Source of the DNA: Glutamicibacter halophytocola
GTDB taxonomy: Bacteria; Actinomycetota; Actinomycetes; Actinomycetales; Micrococcaceae
Direction: 5' to 3'
Assembly (NCBI RefSeq): GCF_001302565.1
Contig: NZ_CP012750.1
Coordinates: 3,534,001 to 3,598,000, forward strand
DNA length: 64,000 bases
This document shows positions 1 through 8,069 of this stretch, piece by piece. The notes under the pieces were generated by a model. The model was not told the DNA's origin, searched no databases, and saw nothing but the letters and a program-made list of their open reading frames with translations. Both the position numbers and the translations under genes were made by a program. The number at the start of each line of letters is the position of its first letter. Within the stretch, counting starts at the first letter, position 1.

Positions 1-80
1 ATCACGTGGCGCGAGCGAAGCTGCTTGGGCTCCGCCGTTGTTCCGGTTGGGGTAGTGGAGGGTTCTTGTGTTCCTGCCAT
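1..80 (-). CDS. N-terminus of a leftward gene, possibly amino acid permease (partial)
   Basis: Only the first 26 codons are inside the window; the gene runs off the left edge. An ATG at 80 (reading leftward) follows a GAGG-type ribosome site. The short peptide is rich in Thr, Pro and Gly and ends QLRSRHV, which resembles the cytoplasmic segment just before the first helix of APC-family amino acid permeases. That assignment rests on a few residues and is an inference; the reading frame and start are what can be seen. Confidence 0.4.
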   Translation of the reverse strand, partial: MAGTQEPSTTPTGTTAEPKQLRSRHV

Positions 81-93
81 GGTGCCTCACTAG

Positions 94-615
94 AGAAAAT
101 TTCAATCTGCACGCGTAGTTGCAATGATTTTTCGTACGGTTCAGCTTAAACGCCGCGCTTTGAGCGAAGAAATTGTGTGTCCTCGGCCTGTGCACCGTTC
201 GCCGCTTGGGCTGCTTCTGCCTTGTCGACCCCGGAGGCCAAGGGCAAGCGGCTGCGCTGGGACCGGCTGTCTACAGCCGATAGCCGAGTAGGCGTTGACA
301 GGGCCAGCGCTCGAACCGTGAACTGCCTTTTCCAGTCCGGCATGAGGCGTTCACGTCTATCGTCAAATTCCGGTCAATCCGTTTCTGGCATACAAGCTAC
401 GAGTGCAGAAGCGTGTCCGCCCGCAGACGATTTTGCCTTCAGTTACTGCACCCTCGCTTCGGCCGTTTGCACAACCGGTTGAGGCGCCAACGACAGTCGA
501 GACACCCCTAGCTAGCCTTAAAGAAATAACCCCGGTCGCTTCATGGCTCAAGGCCAGAGAGGCGGTTCCGGGGACTACAAGAACTATTGTATCCGATGAT
601 TTGGAGACGTCCACT
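94..615. other. Non-coding or unassigned stretch upstream of the Abi gene
   Basis: Several short overlapping frames are open on both strands, but none has a convincing start or a recognisable product. The frame of the Abi gene is open back to an ATG at 403, but that 71-residue extension is low-complexity and lies outside the family domain. No terminator or repeat was seen. Confidence 0.4.
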
Positions 616-1413
616 GTGAGTGCCAGATACGATCCGCGGTCATTGCGTCCTCACACTCACGCTCTTCAAGCCGCTATCACGCCTACTCGTATGGCCTCAT
701 ACTTGGCCACTGCAATGAATGACATGGAGCTGGCGCAAGCCCTCTATGTTTGGGACCGAGACGTGTCCACGGCCCTCCTAGCCGATGTTGCCCTACTGGA
801 AGTGGCACTGAGAAATGCGCTCAACAAGCAACTCGTTCTGGCTTTCGGCCCCGACTGGTACCGCCAGGACATTGGGCTAGATGACCGCACACGCAACGCC
901 CTAGCCTGGAAGAAGCTGCCTCACGGGAAGAGAACACTTGACGATTTAGTCTCTCGGCTGATGTTTGGTTTTTGGCGTGACCTGCTCAGCGCTGGCGGAT
1001 ACCTAGGTCGCGAACCTCAACGCTTCCAATGCGACTATGAGAAGTTGTGGAGGTCAGCTTTGCACCTCGCATTCCCGGGCGGGAAAGCTATTGCAACCGC
1101 TGAGGGCGGTCGCTTCACCAGAACGTGGACCCTTGAAATAGTCTCCCTGGTCCACGCCACTAGAAACCGGGCTGCGCACCATGAACCATTTATTACGGGT
1201 TTCCCGCTTCCCGGACAGCATTCAAGAGTAACGGTCGAGCATGCCTACTCTGCATCACTGAAACTTGCAGGCCTTCTCGACCGAGACCTTGCCATAGCTC
1301 TCGCTTCGTTGTCGTCCGTTCCTTCTGTTCTGAGCGTCAGACCAGTGCCTAGCGGCGCACTATCGGCCACAGCAGACCTGGATCCAGAATCCAACTCCCG
1401 GCACATCGAGTAG
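616..1413 (+). CDS. Abi family protein (Abi_2-like, HEPN-type)
   Basis: A 265-residue protein of the Abi-like family found in phage abortive-infection loci. The family pattern is clear: an early LRPH...ALQAAI segment, the LLEVALRNALN helix, DWY, and near residue 183 the motif RNRAAHHEP. The latter is the R-N-x3-H signature of HEPN ribonuclease folds. I place the start at the GTG at 616 because GGAG lies nine bases upstream and the family domain begins there; the frame is open to an ATG at 403. It stands alone between a permease-like start and the arsenic genes. RNA cleavage and phage exclusion are inferred from the family only. Confidence 0.75.
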   Translation: MSARYDPRSLRPHTHALQAAITPTRMASYLATAMNDMELAQALYVWDRDVSTALLADVALLEVALRNALNKQLVLAFGPDWYRQDIGLDDRTRNALAWKKLPHGKRTLDDLVSRLMFGFWRDLLSAGGYLGREPQRFQCDYEKLWRSALHLAFPGGKAIATAEGGRFTRTWTLEIVSLVHATRNRAAHHEPFITGFPLPGQHSRVTVEHAYSASLKLAGLLDRDLAIALASLSSVPSVLSVRPVPSGALSATADLDPESNSRHIE

Positions 1414-1487
1414 GCAAGCCCCGCAGCGGACCGCGGAAAACCACCGAGCTTTAGGTGCGGATCCATTTCAATCGCGGGGCAGGATGC

Positions 1488-2900
1488 CTAGCACTTCGGA
1501 AATTCGCCAACCAGCTGCGCATTGCCGTGCAGCGTTCCGGTCGGTAGCCCGAACGCCACCGGCTGCGGCCCGCTGCAGCACGATGATGTTTCCTCCTGCG
1601 CCGGAGCATCGCAGGACCCGCCCAGGTCCGTGGAGCAGACGCCCGTTTCCGGCAACTCCAGTTCCACCCGCTCCGCAGCTTGGGCATCCCCGGAAAGAGC
1701 AGCGGCGATCGAACGCACCTGCTCATAACCGGTAGCCATCAAGAAGGTAGGCGCCCGGCCATAGCTCTTCATGCCAACAATGTAGAAGTTCTTCTCCGGA
1801 TGGGACAACAGCTTCTCGCCGTGGGCGCTGACCGTGCCGCAGCTATGGAATTCCGGATCGATCAACGGACCCAGCTGGCGCGGGGCCTCGACGCTTTCAT
1901 CCAGATCCAGGCGCAGTTCCGAAAGCATTGACAGCTCCGGGCGGAAACCGGTGGCCGCAATGATCCGGTCAACTACCAGCTCCCGGCCATCGGCCAAGGA
2001 CGCTGCCAGTTGCTCACCGGACTTCATTGCTGCCACACCCACATTTTCCAGCAGCTGCACGTTGCCGTTCTCCACCAGGCGGCGCAGGCTGGTGCCCAGC
2101 TGGCCTCGTGCAGGCAGCTGATCTGCCGCGCCTCCGCCGTAGAGGCGTATCGGGTTGGCCGCCCCGCGCAATCCCCACAGGATGGAGGTGTCCGGGTATT
2201 TCTTCTGCAAGCGTCCCAGGGCAATGATGGTGTTGGCCGCTGAGTGCCCGGCACCGAGCACCAGCAGCGACTTGCCCGCCAATTCCGGCTCGTCGGCACC
2301 CAGCGGATCAGGCAGGCCGCCCAGGATGAAACCGCGTTCGCGGGCTTCGGCTTCGCCAATGGCTTCAATGCCGGCCCGGCCTACTGGGCTGGGCTGGTTC
2401 CAGGTGCCGCTGGCATCCACCACGGCCCGGCCGACCACATCCACCTGGCCGCCAGCGGTTTCCGCGCGCACCAGGAACGCTGCCTCGTCGCGGCCGGCGG
2501 TGCGTGCCTTGTCGGCGCCGCGGCCGTCTTCCAGCAGGCGGCTGACCTTCAGCACGCGGTGGCCATAGCGAATGCGCGGGGCCAATTCCGGATGCGCCGC
2601 CAAGGGCTGCAGGTACTCGCGCACCAGCTCGCCGCCGGTGGGCAGCTTGGTGGGCCGCGGTGCTTCCCAGTCCCCCGCATAGTCCCCGCTGGGTGATTCC
2701 AATAGGCGCTGGGCGGCGGCATCGATATTGAAACGCCAAGGAGAGAAGAGCTTGATGTGCGCCCACTGTTCCATGGCCGCGCCGGCCTGCGCTCCTGCTT
2801 CCAGAACCAGCACTTCCTGCCCGCGTTCGCGCAGGTGGGCCGCGGTGGCCAGGCCAATGGGCCCGGCGCCAATGACGATCACAGGATAGGTCGGGTTCAT
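1488..2900 (-). CDS. arsO: Flavin-dependent monooxygenase/oxidoreductase of the ars operon (ArsO-like)
   Basis: A 470-residue FAD/NAD(P)-binding protein. The FAD Rossmann motif GAGPIGLATAAHL is near residue 11 and a second dinucleotide motif, VLGAGHSAANTI, is near 215, as in flavin monooxygenases. It is the last gene of the leftward operon acr3-arsC-arsO, starting 36 bases after arsC. In Streptomyces an arsO of this type sits in an arsRBOCT cluster, so a role in arsenic metabolism is likely, but the reaction is not established. The last 50 residues hold five cysteines, including a CC pair and the C-terminal residue, which could bind trivalent arsenic or another soft metal. Confidence 0.75.
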   Translation of the reverse strand: MNPTYPVIVIGAGPIGLATAAHLRERGQEVLVLEAGAQAGAAMEQWAHIKLFSPWRFNIDAAAQRLLESPSGDYAGDWEAPRPTKLPTGGELVREYLQPLAAHPELAPRIRYGHRVLKVSRLLEDGRGADKARTAGRDEAAFLVRAETAGGQVDVVGRAVVDASGTWNQPSPVGRAGIEAIGEAEARERGFILGGLPDPLGADEPELAGKSLLVLGAGHSAANTIIALGRLQKKYPDTSILWGLRGAANPIRLYGGGAADQLPARGQLGTSLRRLVENGNVQLLENVGVAAMKSGEQLAASLADGRELVVDRIIAATGFRPELSMLSELRLDLDESVEAPRQLGPLIDPEFHSCGTVSAHGEKLLSHPEKNFYIVGMKSYGRAPTFLMATGYEQVRSIAAALSGDAQAAERVELELPETGVCSTDLGGSCDAPAQEETSSCCSGPQPVAFGLPTGTLHGNAQLVGEFPKC

Positions 2901-2936
2901 GGAACACTCCTCAGCTAGGAAACAACAGGTCGATGG

Positions 2937-3350
2937 TTAGTTGGCAGGCAGCAGTTCGGAGATCAGGGTTTCGATCCGGTTGTGGATCTCATCGCGGATC
3001 GGGCGCACTGCGTCAACACCCTGGCCTGCCGGGTCATCCAGCTTCCAGTCTTCGTAGCGCTTGCCGGGGAAGATCGGGCAGGTATCTCCGCAGCCCATGG
3101 TGATCACGACGTCGGATTCCTTCACCGCTTCGGTGGTCAGGATCTTCGGGGTCTCCGACGACATGTCGATGCCTTCCTCGGCCATTGCCTGCACAGCGGC
3201 AGGGTTGACCGAATCCGCTGGCGCGGACCCCGCCGAGCGAACCTCAATCCGCCCTTCGGAAAGGTGCGAGAGGTAGGCTGCGGCCATTTGCGAGCGGCCG
3301 GCGTTGTGGATGCAGACGAAAAGGACGGAAGGTTTTTGCGTGGCAGTCAT
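2937..3350 (-). CDS. arsC: Arsenate reductase, low-molecular-weight phosphatase type
   Basis: A 137-residue LMW-PTP-fold arsenate reductase that converts arsenate to arsenite for export. The P-loop CIHNAGRS carries nucleophile Cys13 and the arginine. Cys87 and Cys91 in CGDTCP are the redox cysteines that form the relay disulfide, and LDDP near 105 holds the acidic residue. This three-cysteine layout fits thioredoxin-coupled ArsC. The ATG at 3350 starts the conserved domain directly; an in-frame extension upstream has no family support. It lies 14 bases downstream of the arsenite permease gene in the same operon. Confidence 0.92.
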   Translation of the reverse strand: MTATQKPSVLFVCIHNAGRSQMAAAYLSHLSEGRIEVRSAGSAPADSVNPAAVQAMAEEGIDMSSETPKILTTEAVKESDVVITMGCGDTCPIFPGKRYEDWKLDDPAGQGVDAVRPIRDEIHNRIETLISELLPAN

Positions 3351-3364
3351 GGTCGAGTAGTTCC

Positions 3365-4453
3365 TTAGGCTGAAGTGGATAGGGCCGGGGAGGACGGGAA
3401 GAATTTGCGCGACCACAGGGCCACATAAACCAGGGCCACGAGGATCGGCACCTCGATCAGCGGGCCCACCACCCCGGCCAGAGCCTGGCCGCTGGTGGCG
3501 CCGAAGGTTGCGATGGCCACGGCGATGGCCAGCTCGAAGTTGTTGCCGGCGGCGGTGAAGGCCAGCGTGGTGGTGCGCGGGTAGCCCAGCTTCAGGCCGC
3601 GGCCGATGAGCATGCCGGCGCCGAAGACCACGACGAAGTAGGTCAGCAGCGGGATGGCCATGCGCAGCACATCCAGCGGCTTGGAGATGATGTTATCCCC
3701 CTGCAGGGCGAAGAGCAGCACGATGGTGAACAGCAGCCCGTACAGTGCCCACGGGCCGATCTTGGGCAGGAACTTTCCTTCATACCACTCCCGGCCCTTG
3801 GCCTTTTCCCCGAGGGTGCGGGTCAGGAAGCCGGCCAGCAGCGGGATGCCCAGGAAGACCAGCACCGAGGCGGTAATGGCGGCGACGGAGAATTGCGCGC
3901 TGGTGGTTTCCAGGCCCAGCCAGGATGGCAGGACCTGCAGGTAGAACCAGCCCAGCGCACCGAAGGCGATGACTTGGAAGACCGAGTTGATGGCCACCAG
4001 CACGGCGGCCGCCTCGCGGTCCCCGCAGGCCAGGTCATTCCAGATGAACACCATGGCGATGCAGCGGGCCAGGCCCACAATGATCAGCCCAGTGCGGTAT
4101 TCGGGAAGGTCTGCCAGGAAGATCCAGGCCAGCACGAACATGAAGGCCGGGGCCAGGATCCAGTTGATCACCAAGGAAGTGATCATCAGCTTCTTGTCGG
4201 CCAGCACGCGACCGGTTTCGTTGTAGCGGACCTTGGCCAAGACGGGGTACATCATCACCAGCAGTCCAATGGCGATGGGCACCGAAACACTGGCGACGGT
4301 AAAGCGGTCCAGCAGCTCGCCCAGCTGCGGGAAAATCCGTCCCAGGCCCAGGCCAGCGGCCATGGCCAGCAGGATCCACAGGGCCAGATAGCGGTCCAGG
4401 AAAGACAGCTTCTGGGCTACAGGGGCAGTATCGGGCACAGGCGCGGCTGTCAC
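3365..4453 (-). CDS. arsB: ACR3-family arsenite efflux permease
   Basis: About 362 residues with roughly ten hydrophobic helices and the ACR3 hallmark GLARCIAMVFIWNDLACGD, whose first cysteine is essential for arsenite transport in characterised members. It exports the arsenite made by ArsC. I favour a GTG start at 4453, preceded by GGAG. An ATG at 4489 is also in frame, but it has no ribosome site and falls inside a perfect palindrome that looks like the ArsR operator. It is the first gene of the leftward ars operon, divergent from arsR. Confidence 0.93.
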   Translation of the reverse strand: MTAAPVPDTAPVAQKLSFLDRYLALWILLAMAAGLGLGRIFPQLGELLDRFTVASVSVPIAIGLLVMMYPVLAKVRYNETGRVLADKKLMITSLVINWILAPAFMFVLAWIFLADLPEYRTGLIIVGLARCIAMVFIWNDLACGDREAAAVLVAINSVFQVIAFGALGWFYLQVLPSWLGLETTSAQFSVAAITASVLVFLGIPLLAGFLTRTLGEKAKGREWYEGKFLPKIGPWALYGLLFTIVLLFALQGDNIISKPLDVLRMAIPLLTYFVVVFGAGMLIGRGLKLGYPRTTTLAFTAAGNNFELAIAVAIATFGATSGQALAGVVGPLIEVPILVALVYVALWSRKFFPSSPALSTSA

Positions 4454-4474
4454 TGATTCATCACTCCAAAGATA

Positions 4475-4496
4475 GACATCGACGAACATCGATGTC
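4475..4496. promoter_or_regulatory. Probable ArsR operator
   Basis: A perfect inverted repeat, GACATCGA-N6-TCGATGTC, lies in the divergent arsR/arsB intergenic region. ArsR-family repressors bind such dyads, so this is the likely arsenite-responsive operator for both directions. Confidence 0.7.
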
Positions 4497-4562
4497 TCGA
4501 GTATGATTACATATATCGACGTTTGTCAATCTCTTAACGGAGCACCCCAGAGAGCGCGAGAC

Positions 4563-4934
4563 ATGAGCACGCATACCTTAAACGAACCGCCAGAGCAGGC
4601 CGAAAGCATCGACGCGCCATGCTGCGTTCCGGCGCAGGGCGAGGGCATGCTGCAGCTGGAGGAAGCCGAACTCCTGGCCGCTCGCTTCAAGGCCTTGAGC
4701 GACCCCAATCGCCTGCGCATCCTCTCGATCGTCTCCTCGAACCAAGACGCTGAAACCTGCGTCTGCGACCTGCCCGAGCCCCTGGGACTCAAGCAGCCCA
4801 CCGTCTCCCACCACCTGAAAATCCTGGTGGATGCGGGAATCCTGCACCGCGAAAAGCGCGGCGTATGGGCATATTTTTCTGTCGTGCCAGGAGCACTGGA
4901 ATCACTGGGCTCCACATTGCTGCCCAAAAACTAG
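4563..4934 (+). CDS. arsR: ArsR/SmtB family arsenic-responsive repressor
   Basis: A 123-residue winged-helix repressor. The DNA-recognition region (LKQPTVSHHLKILVDAGIL) is typical, and the sensor motif ETCVCDL carries the cysteine pair that binds As(III) in classical ArsR. An additional Cys-Cys pair lies near the N-terminus (APCCVP), which may supply a further ligand. The ATG at 4563 follows a GAGAGCGAG site; an in-frame ATG at 4503 would add residues outside the family. It is transcribed divergently from arsB with the operator palindrome between them. Confidence 0.9.
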   Translation: MSTHTLNEPPEQAESIDAPCCVPAQGEGMLQLEEAELLAARFKALSDPNRLRILSIVSSNQDAETCVCDLPEPLGLKQPTVSHHLKILVDAGILHREKRGVWAYFSVVPGALESLGSTLLPKN

Positions 4935-4949
4935 GTTTGCCTTGCAGGT

Positions 4950-5447
4950 TCAGAGGCGCAGCTCGTAGAGACAGGTATCCATCCACTGCCCTGCCAGCGG
5001 CCCGGCCGCGACTTGGGCTATCCGTTCCCGGAAACCCACTTCCCTGAACCCGAGCTTGACGTGCAGATTCCGGCTGGCCTCATTTTGCGCGATAATCGCC
5101 GATTGCAGCATCCAATAGCCCTGCGAAGCAGCCTTGCCAATGAGTTCTTCCAGCAGCGCCCGCCCTATGCCCTGGCCAGCAGAGTTCGGATCCACATAGA
5201 TTGAATGCTCGATGACCCCGCGATAGGCATGGCGCGCTGAAACCGGCGCGGCCGCAGCCCAGCCGAGCACATGCCCCTCCAGATCCACGGCAACCAGTGA
5301 CAGTGCGGGGATTTTCCCGCCAAGGAATGACTCCCGGGTGGGGATCTGGGATTCAAAGGTAGCCAACCCGGTCGCGATTCCCTGTCTGTAAATGCGCGAG
5401 ACATCCTGCCAATGGCTTTCGGCCATGACGGTTATCTGGATTTCCAT
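4950..5447 (-). CDS. GNAT acetyltransferase, phosphinothricin/arsinothricin type (ArsN1-like)
   Basis: A 165-residue GNAT protein of the PAT family. The acetyl-CoA loop is visible in YVDPNSAGQGIGRALLEEL and the PAT pattern continues in IIAQNEASRNLHVKLGF. Homologues N-acetylate phosphinothricin; the ars-linked branch, ArsN1, acetylates the arsenical antibiotic arsinothricin. It ends 15 bases from arsR, convergent with it, which supports an arsenic role without proving it. The ATG at 5447 is preceded by GGGGAG; the frame opens slightly earlier at a TTG. Confidence 0.75.
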   Translation of the reverse strand: MEIQITVMAESHWQDVSRIYRQGIATGLATFESQIPTRESFLGGKIPALSLVAVDLEGHVLGWAAAAPVSARHAYRGVIEHSIYVDPNSAGQGIGRALLEELIGKAASQGYWMLQSAIIAQNEASRNLHVKLGFREVGFRERIAQVAAGPLAGQWMDTCLYELRL

Positions 5448-5490
5448 GCCTCTCAACTCCCCACGGTGTTCCCTGCCCGCTGACCGGGCG

Positions 5491-5880
5491 CTACTTGGTA
5501 CGCAGATCAGCGATCAATGAATCCGCACGCTGCAGGTTCAGTTCCAGCTTGTCCCGCTTGGCGCTGGCTCGCTGGATATAGTCATCGAGCTTGGCCCGCG
5601 CCGCGGCGTCCTTCGGGTTACCGGCGAGCGCGTCTACCGCGTCAAGCAATTCACCCATCTCTTCGAGGCTGAATCCCAGGGGCTTCATCGAGCGGATCAC
5701 CAGCATGCGCTGCAAGTCCGAATCGCGGTATATACGGAAACCGCCTTCGCTGCGGGTGCTGGCCGGAAGCAGCCCCACCTCGTCGTAGTGGCGGATGGTC
5801 CGGTGCGAAAGCCCGGTGGCCTCAACCATGTCCCCAATATGCATCGAGCCGCCTGCGTGCCCCGTTGCCGATTCGTCCAT
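5491..5880 (-). CDS. MerR family transcriptional regulator
   Basis: A 129-residue regulator with an N-terminal winged helix (GLSHRTIRHYDEVGLLPAS, then FRIYRDSDL) and a C-terminal coiled coil for dimerisation. It lacks the cysteines of metal-sensing MerR proteins, so a metal ligand is unlikely. The ATG at 5880 follows GGAGG. It is divergent from the SulP transporter gene, with a near-palindromic MerR-type site in the gap, and probably controls that gene as well as itself. Confidence 0.85.
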   Translation of the reverse strand: MDESATGHAGGSMHIGDMVEATGLSHRTIRHYDEVGLLPASTRSEGGFRIYRDSDLQRMLVIRSMKPLGFSLEEMGELLDAVDALAGNPKDAAARAKLDDYIQRASAKRDKLELNLQRADSLIADLRTK

Positions 5881-5910
5881 GCCGTCCTCCAAGTCCTGAA
5901 TTTAAACCCT

Positions 5911-5926
5911 ACCCTTACGTTAGGTT
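5911..5926. promoter_or_regulatory. Candidate MerR operator/promoter
   Basis: ACCCTTACGTTAGGTT reads the same on both strands at 12 of 16 positions. It lies between the divergent merR and sulP genes and resembles the short dyads that MerR-family proteins bind in promoter spacers. Confidence 0.45.
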
Positions 5927-6066
5927 AGAGTTAAGCGGGATGATTCATGCCAGCCTGGCGCCTTTCGAATCATCCGCGGCGCAATGACGCGCACCCCAAG
6001 AATTCTACGCAACCCCAGCGTTCCTCCGCCTTTACCCGCCCGCCCTGCATCGAAGGGAGCTCTTCA

Positions 6067-7587
6067 ATGAGCCCAATCACCAATTCGGAGGCGTCAGCCC
6101 TGGCTCCGCTTGAACGCCAATCCGTGCTGCGCACGCTGAAATCCCCGCGCCTGCTCAAGACCGAGGTGCTCGGCGGGCTGGTGGTGGCCCTGGCCCTGAT
6201 TCCGGAGGCCATTGCCTTCTCCATCATTGCCGGCGTGGATCCGCGCATCGGGCTGTTCGCCTCCTTCACCATGGCGGTGTCCATCTCCTTCTTCGGCGGC
6301 CGCCCCGCCATGATCTCGGCCGCCACCGGAGCCATCGCGCTGGTCATCGCGCCCCTGGTCGCCAGCCACGGCACCGACTACTTCATCGCCGCGGTCATCA
6401 TGGCCGGGATCTTCCAGGTGCTGCTGGCACTGCTGGGCGTGGCCAAGCTGATGCGCTTCATCCCGCGGCAGGTGATGGTCGGTTTCGTCAACGCGCTGGC
6501 CATCCTGATCTTCCTGGCCCAGGTCCCCGAGCTGCTCGGCGTCCCATGGCTGGTCTACCCGCTGGTGGGCCTTGGATTGCTGATTGTTTTCGGCCTTCCC
6601 AAGCTGACCACCGCAATCCCAGCCCCGCTGGTGGCCATTGTGGTGCTCACCGGGATCACCGTCCTCGCCTCCGTGGCCGTGCCCACCGTGGGCGACAAGG
6701 GCCAGCTTCCCGAGTCCTTGCCAAGCGTGTTCATCCCCCATGTGCCACTGACCTTCGAAACCCTGCAGGTGCTCTTCCCCTATGCGCTGGCCATGGCCTT
6801 CGTGGGCCTGCTCGAATCCCTGATGACCGCCAAGCTGGTTGATGATGTCACCGACACCCACTCGAACAAGACCCGGGAATCCTGGGGCCAGGGCGCGGCG
6901 AATATCATCACCGGATTCTTCGGCGGCATGGGCGGCTGCGCGATGATCGGGCAAACCATGATCAACGTGAAGGCTTCCGGGGCGCGGACCCGGATCTCCA
7001 CCTTCCTGGCCGGCACCTTCCTGCTCATCCTGGTCGTCGTGCTCGGCGACGTGGTGGCGTTGATCCCGATGGCCGCGCTGGTCGCGGTGATGATTTTCGT
7101 TTCCATCGCCACCTTCGACTGGCACAGCATCCGGCCCTCGACGCTGCGCATGATGCCCAAGAGCGAAACCACCGTCATGCTCATTACCGTGATCTTCACC
7201 GTCGCCACCCACAATCTCGCTATCGGCGTCGGGGTCGGAGTGCTCACCGCCATGGTACTCTTCGCCAACCGGGTGGCCCATCTGGTGACAGTCACCCGCA
7301 GCATCGAGGAGCACTTCGAAGAGAAGATCGCCAAGTACGTGGTCAACGGCGAACTGTTCTTCGCCTCCTCCAATGACCTGTACTCGCAGTTCAACTACGC
7401 CGAAGACCCGCAAAATATCGTCATCGACATGTACAACTCGCACCTCTGGGACGCCTCGACCATCGCGGCCCTGGATTCGATCACCGGCAAATACGAGAAG
7501 TACGGCAAAAATGTCCAGATCGAAGGGCTGAACCAGGCCAGCTTGAAGATGCGCGAGCGCCTGGGAGGAAAGCTCGGCGGGCACTAG
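6067..7587 (+). CDS. SulP family inorganic anion transporter with STAS domain
   Basis: A 506-residue secondary transporter of the SulP/SLC26 family, probably for sulfate, bicarbonate or a related anion. The N-terminal two thirds are hydrophobic, with the family pattern GGLVVALALIPEAIAFSIIAGVDPRIGLFASF near residues 36-67. The last ~90 residues form a soluble STAS domain. The start at 6067 is chosen because GGGAG precedes it and the family begins there; the frame is open from 5947. The divergent MerR gene suggests inducible control by an unknown signal. Confidence 0.88.
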   Translation: MSPITNSEASALAPLERQSVLRTLKSPRLLKTEVLGGLVVALALIPEAIAFSIIAGVDPRIGLFASFTMAVSISFFGGRPAMISAATGAIALVIAPLVASHGTDYFIAAVIMAGIFQVLLALLGVAKLMRFIPRQVMVGFVNALAILIFLAQVPELLGVPWLVYPLVGLGLLIVFGLPKLTTAIPAPLVAIVVLTGITVLASVAVPTVGDKGQLPESLPSVFIPHVPLTFETLQVLFPYALAMAFVGLLESLMTAKLVDDVTDTHSNKTRESWGQGAANIITGFFGGMGGCAMIGQTMINVKASGARTRISTFLAGTFLLILVVVLGDVVALIPMAALVAVMIFVSIATFDWHSIRPSTLRMMPKSETTVMLITVIFTVATHNLAIGVGVGVLTAMVLFANRVAHLVTVTRSIEEHFEEKIAKYVVNGELFFASSNDLYSQFNYAEDPQNIVIDMYNSHLWDASTIAALDSITGKYEKYGKNVQIEGLNQASLKMRERLGGKLGGH

Positions 7588-8069
7588 GCCGAAAGGCTTG
7601 GCCCGCAGAAAAGTCGGGCCCGGGCTGACATCCGAGACGGTGCATTGCCTGGGCTCCTGGTGCGAGGTCCATCACCGTACGAGGGACCTCCGCATGAAAC
7701 GGCGAGCGCCCTTTCCTTCACGCTGAGCGCAGCACGCCGACTCGGCATCAATCAAGATGGTGCGCCCAGCCTCGCTAACCTGTTGCCAGCGCGCGGTTTT
7801 AAGATTTTCCAGGCAGCTTCAATGCTGGGGCCCGAGACCGCAACGGCTTCGCGTGGAGCCATGGCTTCCATGACACAACGGTTCCGATAGGCCAACCATT
7901 GCGTAAACGATCAAGAAGCATCGATAGCAAGGACGTGAATCGCGTTGCCAAAATCGTGATTCACGCGCGAGACTTTATGGTTTCGCCTATTACCGCTCCG
8001 TCGGGCAACAAGCTCAGATAAACCACCTTTGCCCTCGTGACAAGGGCGCTTTCGTCGTGTTGCTACTGT
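7588..8069. other. Intergenic stretch, no convincing gene
   Basis: About 480 bases between the convergent sulP and ltrA genes. An 81-codon open frame at 7645-7890 has no ribosome site and no recognisable product. A weak hairpin (GCCCT/AGGGC) near 8030 is the only structure noted and lacks a T-run. Confidence 0.4.

Noticed and set aside
6094..7584. 496-codon open frame antisense to the SulP gene
   Set aside because: It is rich in His, Gln and Asp, as expected for the antisense of a GC-rich membrane-protein gene, and the sense strand has a clear family.
7645..7890. 81-codon plus-strand frame after sulP
   Set aside because: No ribosome site and no family; likely chance.
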